A DNA stretch of 64,000 nt from Lepus europaeus (taxonomy: Eukaryota; Chordata; Mammalia; Lagomorpha; Leporidae), in contig NC_084838.1 of NCBI RefSeq assembly GCF_033115175.1, positions 67,362,468-67,426,467 of the forward strand, in the 5' to 3' direction. The first letter of the stretch is position 1, and each line of letters opens with the position of its first letter. The notes beneath the pieces were generated by a model. It had not been told where the DNA came from. It saw only the letters and a list, made by a program, of their open reading frames with translations, and made no database searches. Position numbers and translations under genes: made by a program. Shown in pieces: positions 23,705 through 33,525 of this stretch.

Positions 23705-23961
23705 TCTTCCTTCTGTTGGTTCATTCCCCAAATGGCCGCTAGGCCGGCGCTGCACCAATCCGAAGCTAGGAGCCAGGTGTTTCTTCCTGGTCTCCCATGT
23801 GGGTGCAGGGGCCTAAGCACTTGGGCCATCCTCCACTGCACTCCCAGGTCACAGCAGAGAGCTGGACTGGGAGAGGAACAACCGGGACTAGAACCTGGTG
23901 CCCATATGGGATGCCAGTGCCGCAGGTGGAGGATTAACCAAGTGAGCCATTGCACCAGCCC
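23618..23961 (-). mobile_element. C-repeat SINE with long (GA)n
   Basis: Minus-strand copy with TTATTTGACAGGTAGAG, an uninterrupted (GA)n at 23649-23701 (about 26 units), body CTTGGGCCATCCTCCACTGC and head GCCATTGCACCAGCCCC. It is joined head-to-tail to the next minus-strand copy. Confidence 0.92.
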
Positions 23962-23969
23962 CTCAATGA

Positions 23970-24292
23970 TTTTTCAAGATTATTTATTTGACAGGCAGAG
24001 TTATAGACAGAGAAAGAGAGAGACAGAGAGAAAGGTCTTCCATACAGTGGTTCACTCCCCAAATTGCTGCAAGAGGAAGAACTGAGCCAATCCAAAGCCA
24101 GGAGCTAGAAGCTTTTTCTGGGTCTCCCAGGTAGGTGCAGGGGCCCAAGCACTTGAGCCATCTCCTACTGCTTTCCCAACCCACAGCAGAGAACTGGATC
24201 AGAAGAGGATCAGCCAGGGCTCAAACCAGAACCCATATGGGATGCCAGCACTGCAGGTGGTGGCTTTACCTGCCTAGCCACAGTGCTGGCTC
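23970..24292 (-). mobile_element. C-repeat SINE, tandem to the preceding copy
   Basis: The tail GATTATTTATTTGACAGGC starts only about 10 bp after the first copy ends. The head ends CACAGTGCTGGCTC. CAACAATTTT occurs both at the left of the pair (about 23609) and just right of this copy (about 24293), suggesting that one SINE landed in the tail of the other. Confidence 0.9.
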
Positions 24293-24544
24293 CAACAATT
24301 TTATGAAGGAAGGAACAAAGGAAGGGACAAAGGAGACGAAAATCATTGAATATTTGGGGAAAAAATACCTAGTCACTTACAACGAAAAACAAACTGTCCT
24401 GACCTCAGAATTTTCCACAGAAATATTCAACTTCAGAAAATAGTGGAGTAACACTAAATCATTAAAGAAAAAAAGTGCATTCCTAAGCAATTGCACTTTG
24501 TTATCTTAGCCTATGTTCCTTTGAGAGCAGATGGAGTCTGAGAC

Positions 24545-25290
24545 AAAAGTTTAATCAAGTGCAAGTTTAAGTTTCCTGTGGCTATTGTAAAAAATGTCCC
24601 AAAGTTGATGGCTTAAAACAATAAAAATCTTTTCCCTTATAATTTTAGAGACCAGAGTACAAAATGAATATTGCTAGGGAGGGCACTGGGTATAGAGGTT
24701 ATGCTACTGTTTGGACTCATGTATCCTACATCGGAGCACCTGGGTTTGATGCTAGCCTCTGGCTCCTGAATCAAGCCTCCTGTTGAAGCAGACACTAGGG
24801 GGCAATAAGGGGTGGCTACCACTAATATGGAAGACCCAGGTTGAATTCCTGATTCCCAGCTTTGGTCTAGTTAAGCCCCAGACTTAGTGAGCATTTGAGG
24901 GAATGAACCTGTGGATGGGAGCTCTCTCTCCTTTCCATCTCATTCTGTTTCTCAAATGAATAAAAAATAAATAAAAGTAAATTTTTGTTGAGCTGAATCA
25001 AGGTGCCTGCAGGGTCAAGTTTCCTTTGGAGATTCTCAGGGACAATTCGTCCCTTGCTTCTTTCAGGTCCTGCTGGCTGCCAGCATTCCTTGACTTGTGA
25101 TTGTATCACTTCACTCTGCTTCGCTGGTCACACTGCCTTCTCTTCTGTGTGTAATCTGTGTGTGTCTCTTAAAGGACACTTGAGATTGCATTTAGAGCCT
25201 GACCAGATACTCCAACACAATGAACCCATCTCAAACTCCTCAGTGAAACCACACCTACAAAGACCTTTTAGCTATACCAGGTAGAATTAA
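24545..25290 (-). mobile_element. MLT1-like MaLR LTR, antisense, split by a SINE
   Basis: Left block: TTTCCTGTGGCTATTGTAAA and GATGGCTTAAAACAATAAAA. Right block: AATCAAGGTGCCTGCAGGG, TCCTGCTGGCTGCCAGCATTC, AAAGGACACTTGAGATTGCA and CCACACCTACAAAGACC. These are the blocks of an MLT1-type LTR read antisense, collinear across the old C repeat at 24672-24985. Confidence 0.65.
24672..24985 (+). mobile_element. Old C-repeat SINE inside an MLT1-like LTR
   Basis: AGGGAGGGCACTGGGTATAG begins the degenerate head. CACCTGGGTTTGATGCTAG is the B-box region. GAATGAACCTGTGGATGGGAG and a CAAATGAATAAAAAATAAATAA tail follow. Confidence 0.75.
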
Positions 25291-25574
25291 CAGGTTTCAG
25301 ATTAAATTAACCAAATTAAATGAAGAAATGAAATAATTGTTAGGGTCTGCTCTTCTCAATTCAATATATAGACTTGAAAATTAGGATGAAAAATAGTCCA
25401 GAAACATGAGAGTATAATGTATCATAAGTATTTCCAGCAAATAATTTAAAGATATCTACAAAATACAAAGAGAACAACGTGAAAGAACCTTCCTCCTCTC
25501 CCCCATGCCAAAAAATAAAAATTATGAAGTGTGCAGAGTAAACAGTTCCCATGGAAAGTCTACCAGAAATTTTT

Positions 25575-25892
25575 TAGATGATTTATTTATTTATTTGACA
25601 GGCAGAGTTGTGTGTGTGGGGGGGGGGGGGGGGTATTCCATCAACTGTTTCATGCCCAAAATGGCCACAACAACCAGGACTAGGCCAGACCCAAGCCAGG
25701 AACCAGGAACTCTATCCCAGTCTCCCACATGGGTAAGAGAGGCTCAAGGACTTGGGCCATGCTTCACTGCTTTCCATGCACGTTAATAGGGGGCTGGATC
25801 AGAGTGGAAGAGCCTGCCCCTGATCTGGTGTTCATATGGAATGCCGGTGTCACAGGTGGCAACTTGGCAAGCTGGGCAAAAATGCTGGCCCA
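25575..25892 (-). mobile_element. C-repeat SINE with a G17 run
   Basis: Minus-strand copy with TTTATTTATTTATTTGACAGG, then GTGTGTGT and 17 consecutive Gs (25618-25634) where (GA)n normally sits, then TCTCCCACATGGGTAAGAG and head AAAAATGCTGGCCC. Confidence 0.9.
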
Positions 25893-25914
25893 TAATAACA
25901 CTTCTTAAAGGCAG

Positions 25915-26960
25915 AAAATTTCAATCATATTTAGACATAACAGAAGGAAAAATCCCTTATTTTGAATAATAATACAAAGGATAAAATATCTGAAAGTATA
26001 TGTGAAATCACAATGGAAACCCTTAAAATGCTACAGAGGAAGACAAAAGATACGAACAAAAGTAAAAAGCACTCCATGTCCTTAAATAAGATGACTCAAC
26101 ATCATAAAGATGTCAGTTCCCCCTAAATTAACTTATAAATACAAGTCTAATAAAGATGTCAGCATCACTTTGTCAGAATAATCAAGCTGAGTCAAAAGTT
26201 CATGAGGAAAAACAAACAAGTAAAAATAACCAAACGTCTGGAAGACAAGATAATAGGTAAGAATCAGTCTTCAAGTCTTACAGAGATTCACCTAATGAAA
26301 ATGGTGTGATACTGGCAATGTGAGCAGACAGATCATGGAACAGCATGTGAAGTCCAGGGATAGACACATATATGGCCACTTGGAAGATGTGGCATTTTAA
26401 GTAGATTGGGAAAATAGAGATTAGTCAGTAAACGTATTGAGACTATTGGATAGTTACTGGGTAGAAAGGGGGATCTGACAGCATTCCTGAGATCTTGTAA
26501 CAAAATAAACTCCAAATGTATTAAAGTTTTAACTATTAAAAAATTGGGTCAAATATGAGGAGAAACTACTGAAGGTGAAAGGCTTTTCTAATTATAACAT
26601 GAAGCCTAGAAGCCACATAGACAAAGATTGGTAAATTCAACTAACTACATGTTTTCAAAAACGTGCATGGGGAAAAGTAAAGCAAGAAAAGTCAGAAGAC
26701 AAATATAAAATTGAGAGACCAATGTGTGAATTTATATCACAAAAGGTTAACCCCACTAATGTATAGCATTCCTAGAAGTCAGTGAAAAATAATGTAATGG
26801 AAAAATGGGGAAAAGATATTGCCAGTTCCCAAAAAATATGAATTGTCCCTAGAAATTCAATAGAAGCTCACTCACATTAAGAAAAGGAAAATAACCAATA
26901 TTAAACCTATTAAATTGGCAAGGATTAAAGTTAATAATTGTTGTTCTAGGAGAACAGAGT
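25915..26960 (+). mobile_element. Ancient L1 ORF2 3' region
   Basis: Collinear L1-like phrases run through the A-rich + strand, for example CAGAATAATCAAGCTGAGTC, GGTGTGATACTGGCAATGTG, GCAAGGATTAAAGTTAATA. It is frameshifted throughout with no coding potential left. Tigger1 sequence follows directly. Confidence 0.6.
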
Positions 26961-27126
26961 GGGAAAATAGCGATATCAGAGTTGTTACTGAGAGTCTTGA
27001 AGCCCTCAAAACCAACTCCGGGCATCGTGAATCAACTTCTCCCAAACTGCTGCTGATGTTGATATTTTGACCTCCTAACATGAATCATGAATGCTCTTAT
27101 AGTCATCTAGAATAGCGAATCCTTTT

Positions 27127-27420
27127 TTTATTTTTTTAAAGATTTATTTATTTATTTGAAAGGCAGTGAGTTACAGAGAGAGAAAGAGAGAGAGAAAGAG
27201 GTCTTCCATCCACTGGTTCACTCCCTAGATGGCCAGGAGTTGCCATTGGATCTCCCACATGGGTACAGGGGTCCAAGGACTTGGGCCATCTTCTACTGCT
27301 TTCCCAGGCCATAGCAGAGAGCTGGGTCAGAAGCAGAGCAGCCAGGACTCAAACCGGAGCCCATATGGGAATGCTAGCAGTGCAAGGGGTGGTCTAATCC
27401 ACTACGCCACAGCACTGGAC
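27127..27420 (-). mobile_element. C-repeat SINE in Tigger1
   Basis: Minus-strand copy with tail AAAGATTTATTTATTTATTTG. Roughly 40-60 bp are missing between GGCCAGGAGTTG and TCTCCCACATGGG. The imperfect duplication AATAGCGAATCCTTT and AATAGTGAGTCCTTT lies at about 27112 and 27422. Confidence 0.9.
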
Positions 27421-28309
27421 TCAATAGTGAGTCCTTTAGTAAGGTCTTCAATTTGCCCAGATCCATCAGAGAAATCACTACTGATGACAGCTATTAACAT
27501 ATAAAATCATTTCTTAATATTCACATGAAAGCCAAAATTACTCCTCCTTCCACAGGCTGTGGAATGGATGCTGTGTTAGCAAACAACACTAATCTCTTAG
27601 TACATTACCAGCTGAGCTCTTGGCTGACCAGGTGCATTGTCAATGAGCAGTAATGGTTCGAGAAGGAATCTTTTTTACTGAGCAGTAGGTCTCAACAGTG
27701 GGCTTAAAATAGTCAGTAAACCATGTTGTTAACATGTGTTGTCATTTAGGCTTTGTAATTCCACCTATATAGCACACGCAGGGTAGAATTAGTACAATTC
27801 TGAAGAGCCCTTGCATTTTCAGTATGGTAAATGAGCACTGACTTCTTTAAAAACACTTGTTGTATTAACACCTAACAAGAAAATCATGCTAGCCCTTGAA
27901 GCTTAGAAGCAAGAAATTGAGTTCTCTGTAGTAATGAAAATCCAAGATGGAATTTTACAATATAAAGATGAAGACTGTTGTTTTGCATAGCTACCATCAT
28001 CAAAGATCTTAGCTAGGTCTTCCATATAACTCCGTGCACATTCTATATTACCACTTGCTACTTTGCAATGTTATGCTGTGGAAATTATTTTCTTGAATCA
28101 CATGAGCCAACTTCTGCTAGCTTTAAACTTATCTTGTGCAGCTTTCTCAACTCTCTCAGCCTTTGTAAAACAAGTTAGGGACTTACTCTGAATTAGACTT
28201 TGGTTTAAGGGAAGGTTGCAACTGGATTGATTCATCCAGACCATTAAACTTTCTCCACATATGCAATAAGGCACTTATTAACACATCCCTGTGTTCACTG
28301 AACTAGGTT

Positions 28310-28341
28310 TTTTTTTTGTTTGTTTGTTTGTTTGTTTTTTA
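28310..28341. repeat. T-run and (GTTT)n
   Basis: Nine Ts, then five GTTT units, then a T6 run, just upstream of the C repeat at 28352. Confidence 0.85.
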
Positions 28342-28351
28342 ATTTCTTCCT

Positions 28352-28669
28352 GGGGCTGTCATCATGGCATAGCAGGTAAAGCCAAGGCCTGCAGTGCCAG
28401 CCTCCCACATGTGTGGGGCTTCATGTCCTGGCTGCTCCACTTCTGACCCAGCTCTCTGCTATGGCCTGGGAAAGCAGCAGAAGCTGGCCCGAATACCTGG
28501 TCCCCTACCACTGACCTAGGAAACCTGGAAGAAGCTCCTGGATCCTGGCTTCTTCCTGGCTGCTAGACCTTCTGGGGAGTGAACCAGAAGACAGAAGATC
28601 TCTTTTTGTGTCTCTCCCTTTCTGTAGCTCTGATTTTTTAATAAATAAATCTTTTTCTTAAAAAAAAAA
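28352..28669 (+). mobile_element. C-repeat SINE in Tigger1
   Basis: The head GGGGCTGTCATCATGGCATAG leads through CCTGGGAAAGCAGCAGAAGC to a TTTAATAAATAAATC tail. It is moderately diverged. Confidence 0.9.
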
Positions 28670-28709
28670 TCACCTGTCACAGATCATAACGTCTATAATT
28701 CAAAGTTGA

Positions 28710-29028
28710 GGGCCCAGTGCTGTGGCAAAATAGGCTGAGCTTCTGCCATGCCAGTGATCCTTTTGGGAGCCAGTTCCTCCCCTGGCTACTCCTTTTCCCA
28801 TCCAGTTCTCTGCTTATGGCCCAGGAAAGCAGTGGAAGATGGCTCAAGTCCTTGGGCTCCTGCACCCACATGAGAGATCTGGAAGAAACTCTGGCTCTTA
28901 GCTTCGGATCAGCCTAGCTCCAGCAGTTGCAGCCATTTGGGGAGTGAACCAGCAAATGAAAGACCTCTCTCTCTCTCTCTCTCTCTCTCTCTAACTTTGC
29001 CTCTCAAATAAATAAAATTTTGAAAAAT
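28710..29028 (+). mobile_element. C-repeat SINE in Tigger1
   Basis: The head GGGCCCAGTGCTGTGGC is followed by the full body, (CT)n at about 28963-28992 and a CAAATAAATAAAATTTTG tail. A short duplication AAAGTTGA is at 28702-28709 and 29029-29036. Confidence 0.9.
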
Positions 29029-29529
29029 AAAGTTGAAATACTTTAACAATTACCACCATGTGATACAGAGATGTGAAGTGGGCATTCTTTTGGATAAATA
29101 GCACTCACATACTTACTTGGCATTGGATTGCCACAAACACACAATTTGTAATTAAAAAAGCAAACATCTTCTTAAAGAAGTACAATAAGACAAGGTTTGC
29201 CTGTATCGAGAATATGACAAGGCTGAGAGCATGCCTTTAAGAAAGAAGCTAAAGGGGAATCACATGTATCTAACAAGGTCGTTGAACCAGTTTATAACAC
29301 CTGGATCACATTTGGGCTGTTCCTTCACAATACACAGGTGGCATTTAGGATATTTTAATAAATATCCACAAACATGGATTTCTAATTTGATACCGTTGCT
29401 TACCTAGTTTGTCACACAATGGACTAAGTTGGAAAGGTTAAAAAACATAATGCATACAATTGTTTAGCAAACTATAAAACTTATAATTAAGCCGATACAA
29501 AACTTCACTCTGGTACACATGCCCCCAGA

Positions 29530-29600
29530 AAAAGGAAGTTACACGCCCAAGGACTCACAATTTGTAGAGACTTGAACGCTGAGGCATTAGAGAGTGGCCT
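29530..29600 (-). repeat. MIR SINE fragment
   Basis: AAGTTACACGCCCAAGGACTC and GACTTGAACGCTGAGG resemble the antisense MIR core, just upstream of the DMAC1 promoter. Confidence 0.45.
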
Positions 29601-29731
29601 GTAACTAGCAACTTCTAAAAACAACGGAGGCTAAGGGCGGCATTGGCGTCTACTAGCTGTCCACACTGCCTCCTCAGAAATCCCCAAGAGCTGTTCCGCC
29701 TCCACCCCTTCCCTTTTCTAGACAAGCCGGA

Positions 29732-29750
29732 ACTACAATTCCCAGCATCC
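29732..29750 (+). promoter_or_regulatory. ACTACAnnTCCC (ZNF143/THAP11-type) element
   Basis: ACTACAATTCCCAGCATCC matches the conserved promoter motif ACTAYRnnnCCCR bound by ZNF143 and THAP11 (Ronin). It lies 80-98 bp upstream of the DMAC1 start codon, a typical distance for this TSS-proximal motif. Binding is inferred from sequence only. Confidence 0.75.
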
Positions 29751-29787
29751 CGCAGGAGCCTGCCGGCGCCTTGCTTTCCGGCCGCTT

Positions 29788-29795
29788 TTACGTCA
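29788..29795 (+). promoter_or_regulatory. CRE-like site
   Basis: TTACGTCA, a near-consensus CREB/ATF element (consensus TGACGTCA), lies 35-42 bp upstream of the start codon. Function is inferred. Confidence 0.45.
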
Positions 29796-29829
29796 GTCCG
29801 AATCGGAGGCTGAATGCGAGTTCCAGAAC

Positions 29830-30976
29830 ATGGGTTCTACTTTAACCGCGCCGCTTGAGCCGCTCAAGATCGCTGCGCCCCCCGAGGCCGCCTCACCCGC
29901 CACGCCTGCGCCCCCAGCTGCACCCGGAGAGCCCGAATCTCCAGCACAAGCGCGCTTACTTAATAACTGTTGGAGCTGTCGCGTGCTTTCCGGGTCGGGG
30001 CTGATAGGGGCGGGCCTGTACGTGTACTGGGTGGCACGGAGGCCCATGAAGCTGGGGTACGCCCCAGGTCCGGGGACTATTACGCAGATGGTCATCGGCA
30101 TCAGTGAGAGATGGGGCGCGGCCACTTGGGCAGGGGCTGGAGGGACGAGGAGGGAAACAGGCACCAGCCACGTGGGAGAGCGTGCGGGACTAGGCTGGTC
30201 GCTGGTGGGGACGCAACTTGTGGGAAAACCTTTGTTTTTGGAAATTATAGTTCTTGAGAAGTTTCATTAGGATCAGTTGTTTTTTTTAATCCTTGCAATG
30301 GCTGTTAGAGGTTAGGTATGATAATAGAAATGCCATTTTACTGCTCATCAAACTGAATCAAAATACTACGTTCAAGGTCAGACAGGAAATGACAGCTGGC
30401 TTTTTTGCACATGTGTATCTAGTCCCAAAGCATATTTTTTCTCCAGATTCTGGAGAAAGCCTGAGCGAGTACAGTTGACTTTGGTTAAAGAAATTGGGCT
30501 CTGACTCCAGATCTTAGTAGCGTTGGTCCACATTCCTTATAAGTAACAACACCAAGTGATTGTCAAGATGTGTTTCCCGTTAAATGTTAACGATTCTTTT
30601 CACTTTTCCAACCAGTTTTCTGAAAAAACAGAATTGTAGATTTTCAGATTTCTTAGCTTCTTATTCAGGTTGTATAGATCAGTAAGTCCATTCTTGTTTA
30701 GGGAGGTGACTGGATGTTTTTTGTTTACTTTTTCTGTTTTTCCCTTTTCTGAGCGCCACTCTCCTGTAGGAGAGATACAGTGGTCATATATCCTACAGAA
30801 GAGTTGTGAGGGTTAGATAAGATCACATATACTAAGTACGTGCCAAATTACAATGCAGCATATAAGTACAGTACTCATGGTTTTTGTTTTGTTTGGTTTT
30901 TTCCCTCCTAGGCATTGCTTCTTGGGGTATAGTGGTCCTGACAGACCCCAAAGGGAAGGCCTATCGCGTTGCTTGA
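29830..30976 (+). CDS. DMAC1: Distal membrane-arm assembly component 1 (TMEM261), two exons
   Basis: DMAC1 helps assemble the distal membrane arm (ND5 module) of mitochondrial respiratory complex I and sits in the inner membrane. Coding exon 1 is 29830-30103 and ends one base into a Ser codon at a GTGAGA donor. Coding exon 2 is 30912-30976, after a pyrimidine-rich ...CTCCTAG acceptor. The joined product is 112 residues, the length I recall for human TMEM261. Seen in it: a Pro/Ala-rich N-terminus (residues about 7-40), a CxxC motif (Cys47, Cys50) in NNCWSCRVLSG, a hydrophobic helix at about 52-68 (GLIGAGLYVYWVA), a basic link, a second helix at about 83-102, and the tail DPKGKAYRVA. The start has a strong Kozak context (A at -3, G at +4). 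Unspliced reading past 30103 gives an artefactual 146-codon frame. Identification rests on the CWSCRVLSG, VYWVAR.PMK.GY and DPKGKAYRV blocks. Confidence 0.95.
30104..30911 (+). other. DMAC1 intron
   Basis: An 808-bp phase-1 intron runs from GTGAGA at 30104 to a CCTAG acceptor ending at 30911. It holds two MIR-like fragments: antisense at about 30300-30410 (AAGGTCAGACAGGAAATGAC) and sense at about 30740-30860 (GTTGTGAGGGTTAGATAAG). No lagomorph SINE has entered it. Confidence 0.88.
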
Positions 30977-31164
30977 AAGTACCACTGGTGACTTTATCAT
31001 CTGTCCCTGCCCGGGTGATACAGAGCAAGCATGGGGTTTATGGACGTCTGGACAGACACATGAACATGGATGGACTTCAGTACTACGGACACTAAAGACT
31101 GAAACAATACAACATGAGTTGCCATTCTTTGGCTGTTTGTGGCTTCTCAGGTTTCATAGGCACC

Positions 31165-31170
31165 AATAAA
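31165..31170 (+). terminator. DMAC1 polyadenylation signal
   Basis: AATAAA lies 189 bp downstream of the DMAC1 stop codon. Cleavage is expected around 31182-31195, giving a 3' UTR of roughly 0.2 kb. No earlier canonical signal lies in the 3' UTR. Confidence 0.75.
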
Positions 31171-31195
31171 TCCCTCAGATAAGAAAGTAGGGTCT

Positions 31196-32341
31196 GTGTC
31201 TTAACTGGGGAAGGATATAACTTAAATTTTATTTAATCATAAGTGTCTACAGAATATAATTTTAATATAATTTTAAAAAATTTGAACATGAAGGAAGAGA
31301 TAAACCCATAGGAAGATGAGCAGTTTTATTATTTTAAATAATTGCTTTTATTTTTTTTTTCCATGATTGTGTCAACATCTGTTATCAGCCTAACCCTGGG
31401 TAGGCACATGGAATGTTGTTGTATCTATGTCCTGCTTGTACTTTGCAAGGTGTTTGTAAATCTATAGTTTATGAGAGCTTTATAGATAGTCTAAGTTGTT
31501 GTTTCTTTGGTGGTAATCCTTAAAACGCAAGCCCCAGTGATTTGCCCAGGGTCATTCAGCACCTCGGTAACAGAGCTAGAACTTGTTCTCATCGATGTTC
31601 TAGTCTTTCAGACTAGCATGGTTCTAAGGAGGCCAGAGTTCCCTTCTTGAAGTAATGAGGTGATCATAACCATCAGCATACCGTGAAAGACCTAAGTACC
31701 AAAATATTTGAGAGCCAAAAAAATTTTGTGTCCCACAAATATTGGAAGTGTTTATTATAGAATTGAAATGCATTTGAGATAAGGTCTTAAAATTAGTTCA
31801 TTTTTAAGAGAAGCCCCTTCCTGCTACCAGTTCTTTGTTTTTTCCTAAGATACCATGACTTCTCACACAGCCAGTTCTCAGGTTCAGCTGCTCCAATGTG
31901 TAAGTTTTGATTGCCATGTTAAACAGTCTTCAAGGTTGTTATTTTTGGTAGTATTATTTAAAAGTGCCTAAATAAATTAAATCTTACCAGTGACTTAGGA
32001 CTTGTACACATTATTTACAGTGGAAAAAATGTTTACAGTATGGATGGCATATTTATTTATGCAACTAAGAAATCGCAATCCTGAATAAGGAACAAGGTGT
32101 TATTTTTTGTGACCTGTATAATCCCGTTATATGATGTTAATAAATGCAGGAGTTATAAGTTGGAAAAGATCATAGGTGACCCAAAGCACCTAAAATATGT
32201 ATGAAGATAAATTGTTCCCTGATGGAAAAAGCAAGCCATTTTACTGATGGACAGTAGTAGATAAGCTGAAAAGACAAAGAATATAACTTACTGGTCTTGC
32301 CTTAATTTATTGGGTAAACAGAACAACTTAAAATTTTGTAT
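31196..32341. other. Intergenic DNA downstream of DMAC1
   Basis: No gene seen. An antisense MIR fragment (GTGATTTGCCCAGGGTCATTC) lies at about 31505-31600. The remainder is AT-rich with no recognisable element. Confidence 0.55.
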
Positions 32342-33138
32342 CAGTATACCTCAGAGATAATTGTGAGTTTGGCTCTAGACCACTGCAATAAAGCAAGTCA
32401 AGTAATTTTTTTTTTTTTTTTTTAGTTTCCATTGCATACAAAAGTTCTGATTCACCTATGTGGTATGTGGTCTAGAATAACAACAGCATTGTCTTATAAC
32501 ACCTGTCTCAATTTAAAATGTTGCTAAAACCTGCAAGCCATCTCAGCCTGCTTTCTGCTGATGGAGGGAATCCTCCATTGTTGATGACTTTTGGCTGATT
32601 AGGGTGGTAAATAGCTCAAGGTTGAGGTGGTTTGGTAGGAGAGACCTAGTTTTGGCCTCTGGCTTTCTACATGCTTTCCTCATTAAGCTTAATCTTTTCT
32701 AGGTTCTGATTTAAAGTGAAAAACCTGAACTCTTCCTGAACACTCAGTGGTGGTGTAGTGTTCATCATTTCAGTATTGTTCCCTAGAGTTAGGGATGCCC
32801 TCCATGAGGGAGGGAGAGTGAAGAAGGGCGAGTCAGTGGAGCAGTTAAGAACGTGCACAACATTTATGAATTTAAGTTCACTGTCTTGCATGGGCACGGT
32901 TCTGAATTTCCCAAAATAGTTGCAGTAGTAACATTAAAAGTCACTGATCACATATCACCATAACAGTAATACTAATGATAAAGTTTAACCTATTTGCACA
33001 TTTAACAAACATGTGAAACAGGATGTGGTAACATGCTGTTTGGAAAATTTCACCAATATCTTTGTTGAAGGTAGAGTTGCCACAAACTGTTTTAAAAAAA
33101 TTGAAAAGGGTGTAGAGTGCAGTAAATGAGGTTTTCCC
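32342..33138 (-). mobile_element. Tigger1 DNA transposon, internally deleted
   Basis: The left terminus CAGTATACCTCAGAGATAAT and GACCACTGCAATAAAGC, then TGGCTGATTAGGGTGGT, then CATGCTTTCCTCATTAAGC and CACTGATCACATATCACCAT, are Tigger1 blocks in reverse orientation. The transposase middle is deleted near 32640-32655, leaving about 0.8 kb. A T19 run interrupts the left end at about 32406-32424. Confidence 0.75.
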
Positions 33139-33404
33139 ATATTATTTAAACATTATTGCTAGCATTTTACCAGTTTGAATTTATTTATAAGGAAATGAAA
33201 GCTTTTTCCAAACAAACCTGACTCATCAGTCTGTTTGTTTCCAAACTAGAGCAGTGTGAGTGGGTTTGAGATCAGTCTTTGTTCTTCATGCCTATATCCA
33301 GTTACATGGGGAGAAGCAAAAAAAAAAAATATGTGCCAGAACTTTATTTATATCACTGCTTAGCCCAAAACCCCGGTTTGTTTTATGGACAAGTATGATC
33401 TTCA

Positions 33405-33525
33405 CAGAGAAGCTCCCCATTTGGGAAGTGAACCAAGGAAAGGAAGACCTTTCTCTTTGTCTCTCTTTCGCTCACTGTCTGTAACTCTACCTCTTAAATA
33501 AATAAAATCTTTAAAGAAAAAGATT
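33405..33525 (+). mobile_element. C-repeat SINE, 5'-truncated
   Basis: Only the 3' part remains: CATTTGGGAAGTGAACCAAGG, GAAGACCTTTCTC and a TTAAATAAATAAAATC tail. Confidence 0.8.

Larger units (their letters stand above)
26985..29205 (-). mobile_element. Tigger1 DNA transposon, left-truncated
   Basis: This is a pogo-like Tigger1 read on the minus strand. TTGATATTTTGACCTCCTAA, CAGATCCATCAGAGAAATCA, AGGTGCATTGTCAATGAGCAG and GAGCAGTAGGTCTCAACAGT are transposase-region blocks. GATTGCCACAAACACACAAT and GGTTTGCCTGTA at 29194-29205 are the terminal part. It is interrupted by C repeats at 27127, 28352 and 28710 and has an internal deletion near 28.3-28.7 kb. The transposase is not intact. Confidence 0.8.
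29640..29829 (+). promoter_or_regulatory. DMAC1 promoter and 5' UTR region (GC-rich)
   Basis: GC and CpG content rises sharply from about 29635 and stays high to about 30190, a CpG-island promoter overlapping exon 1. No TATA box is evident. It contains an ACTACAATTCCC element (29732-29750), ETS-type cores (CCGGAA) and a TTACGTCA CRE-like site (29788-29795). The start site is inferred to lie between about 29750 and 29825. Confidence 0.75.

Noticed and set aside
29793-30164. 123-codon minus-strand frame opposite DMAC1 exon 1
   Set aside because: It is a GC-rich antisense shadow of exon 1, without similarity or splice signals.
29830-30270. Single-exon 146-codon reading of DMAC1
   Set aside because: It reads through the GTGAGA donor at 30104. 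The spliced form restores the conserved C-terminus DPKGKAYRV.
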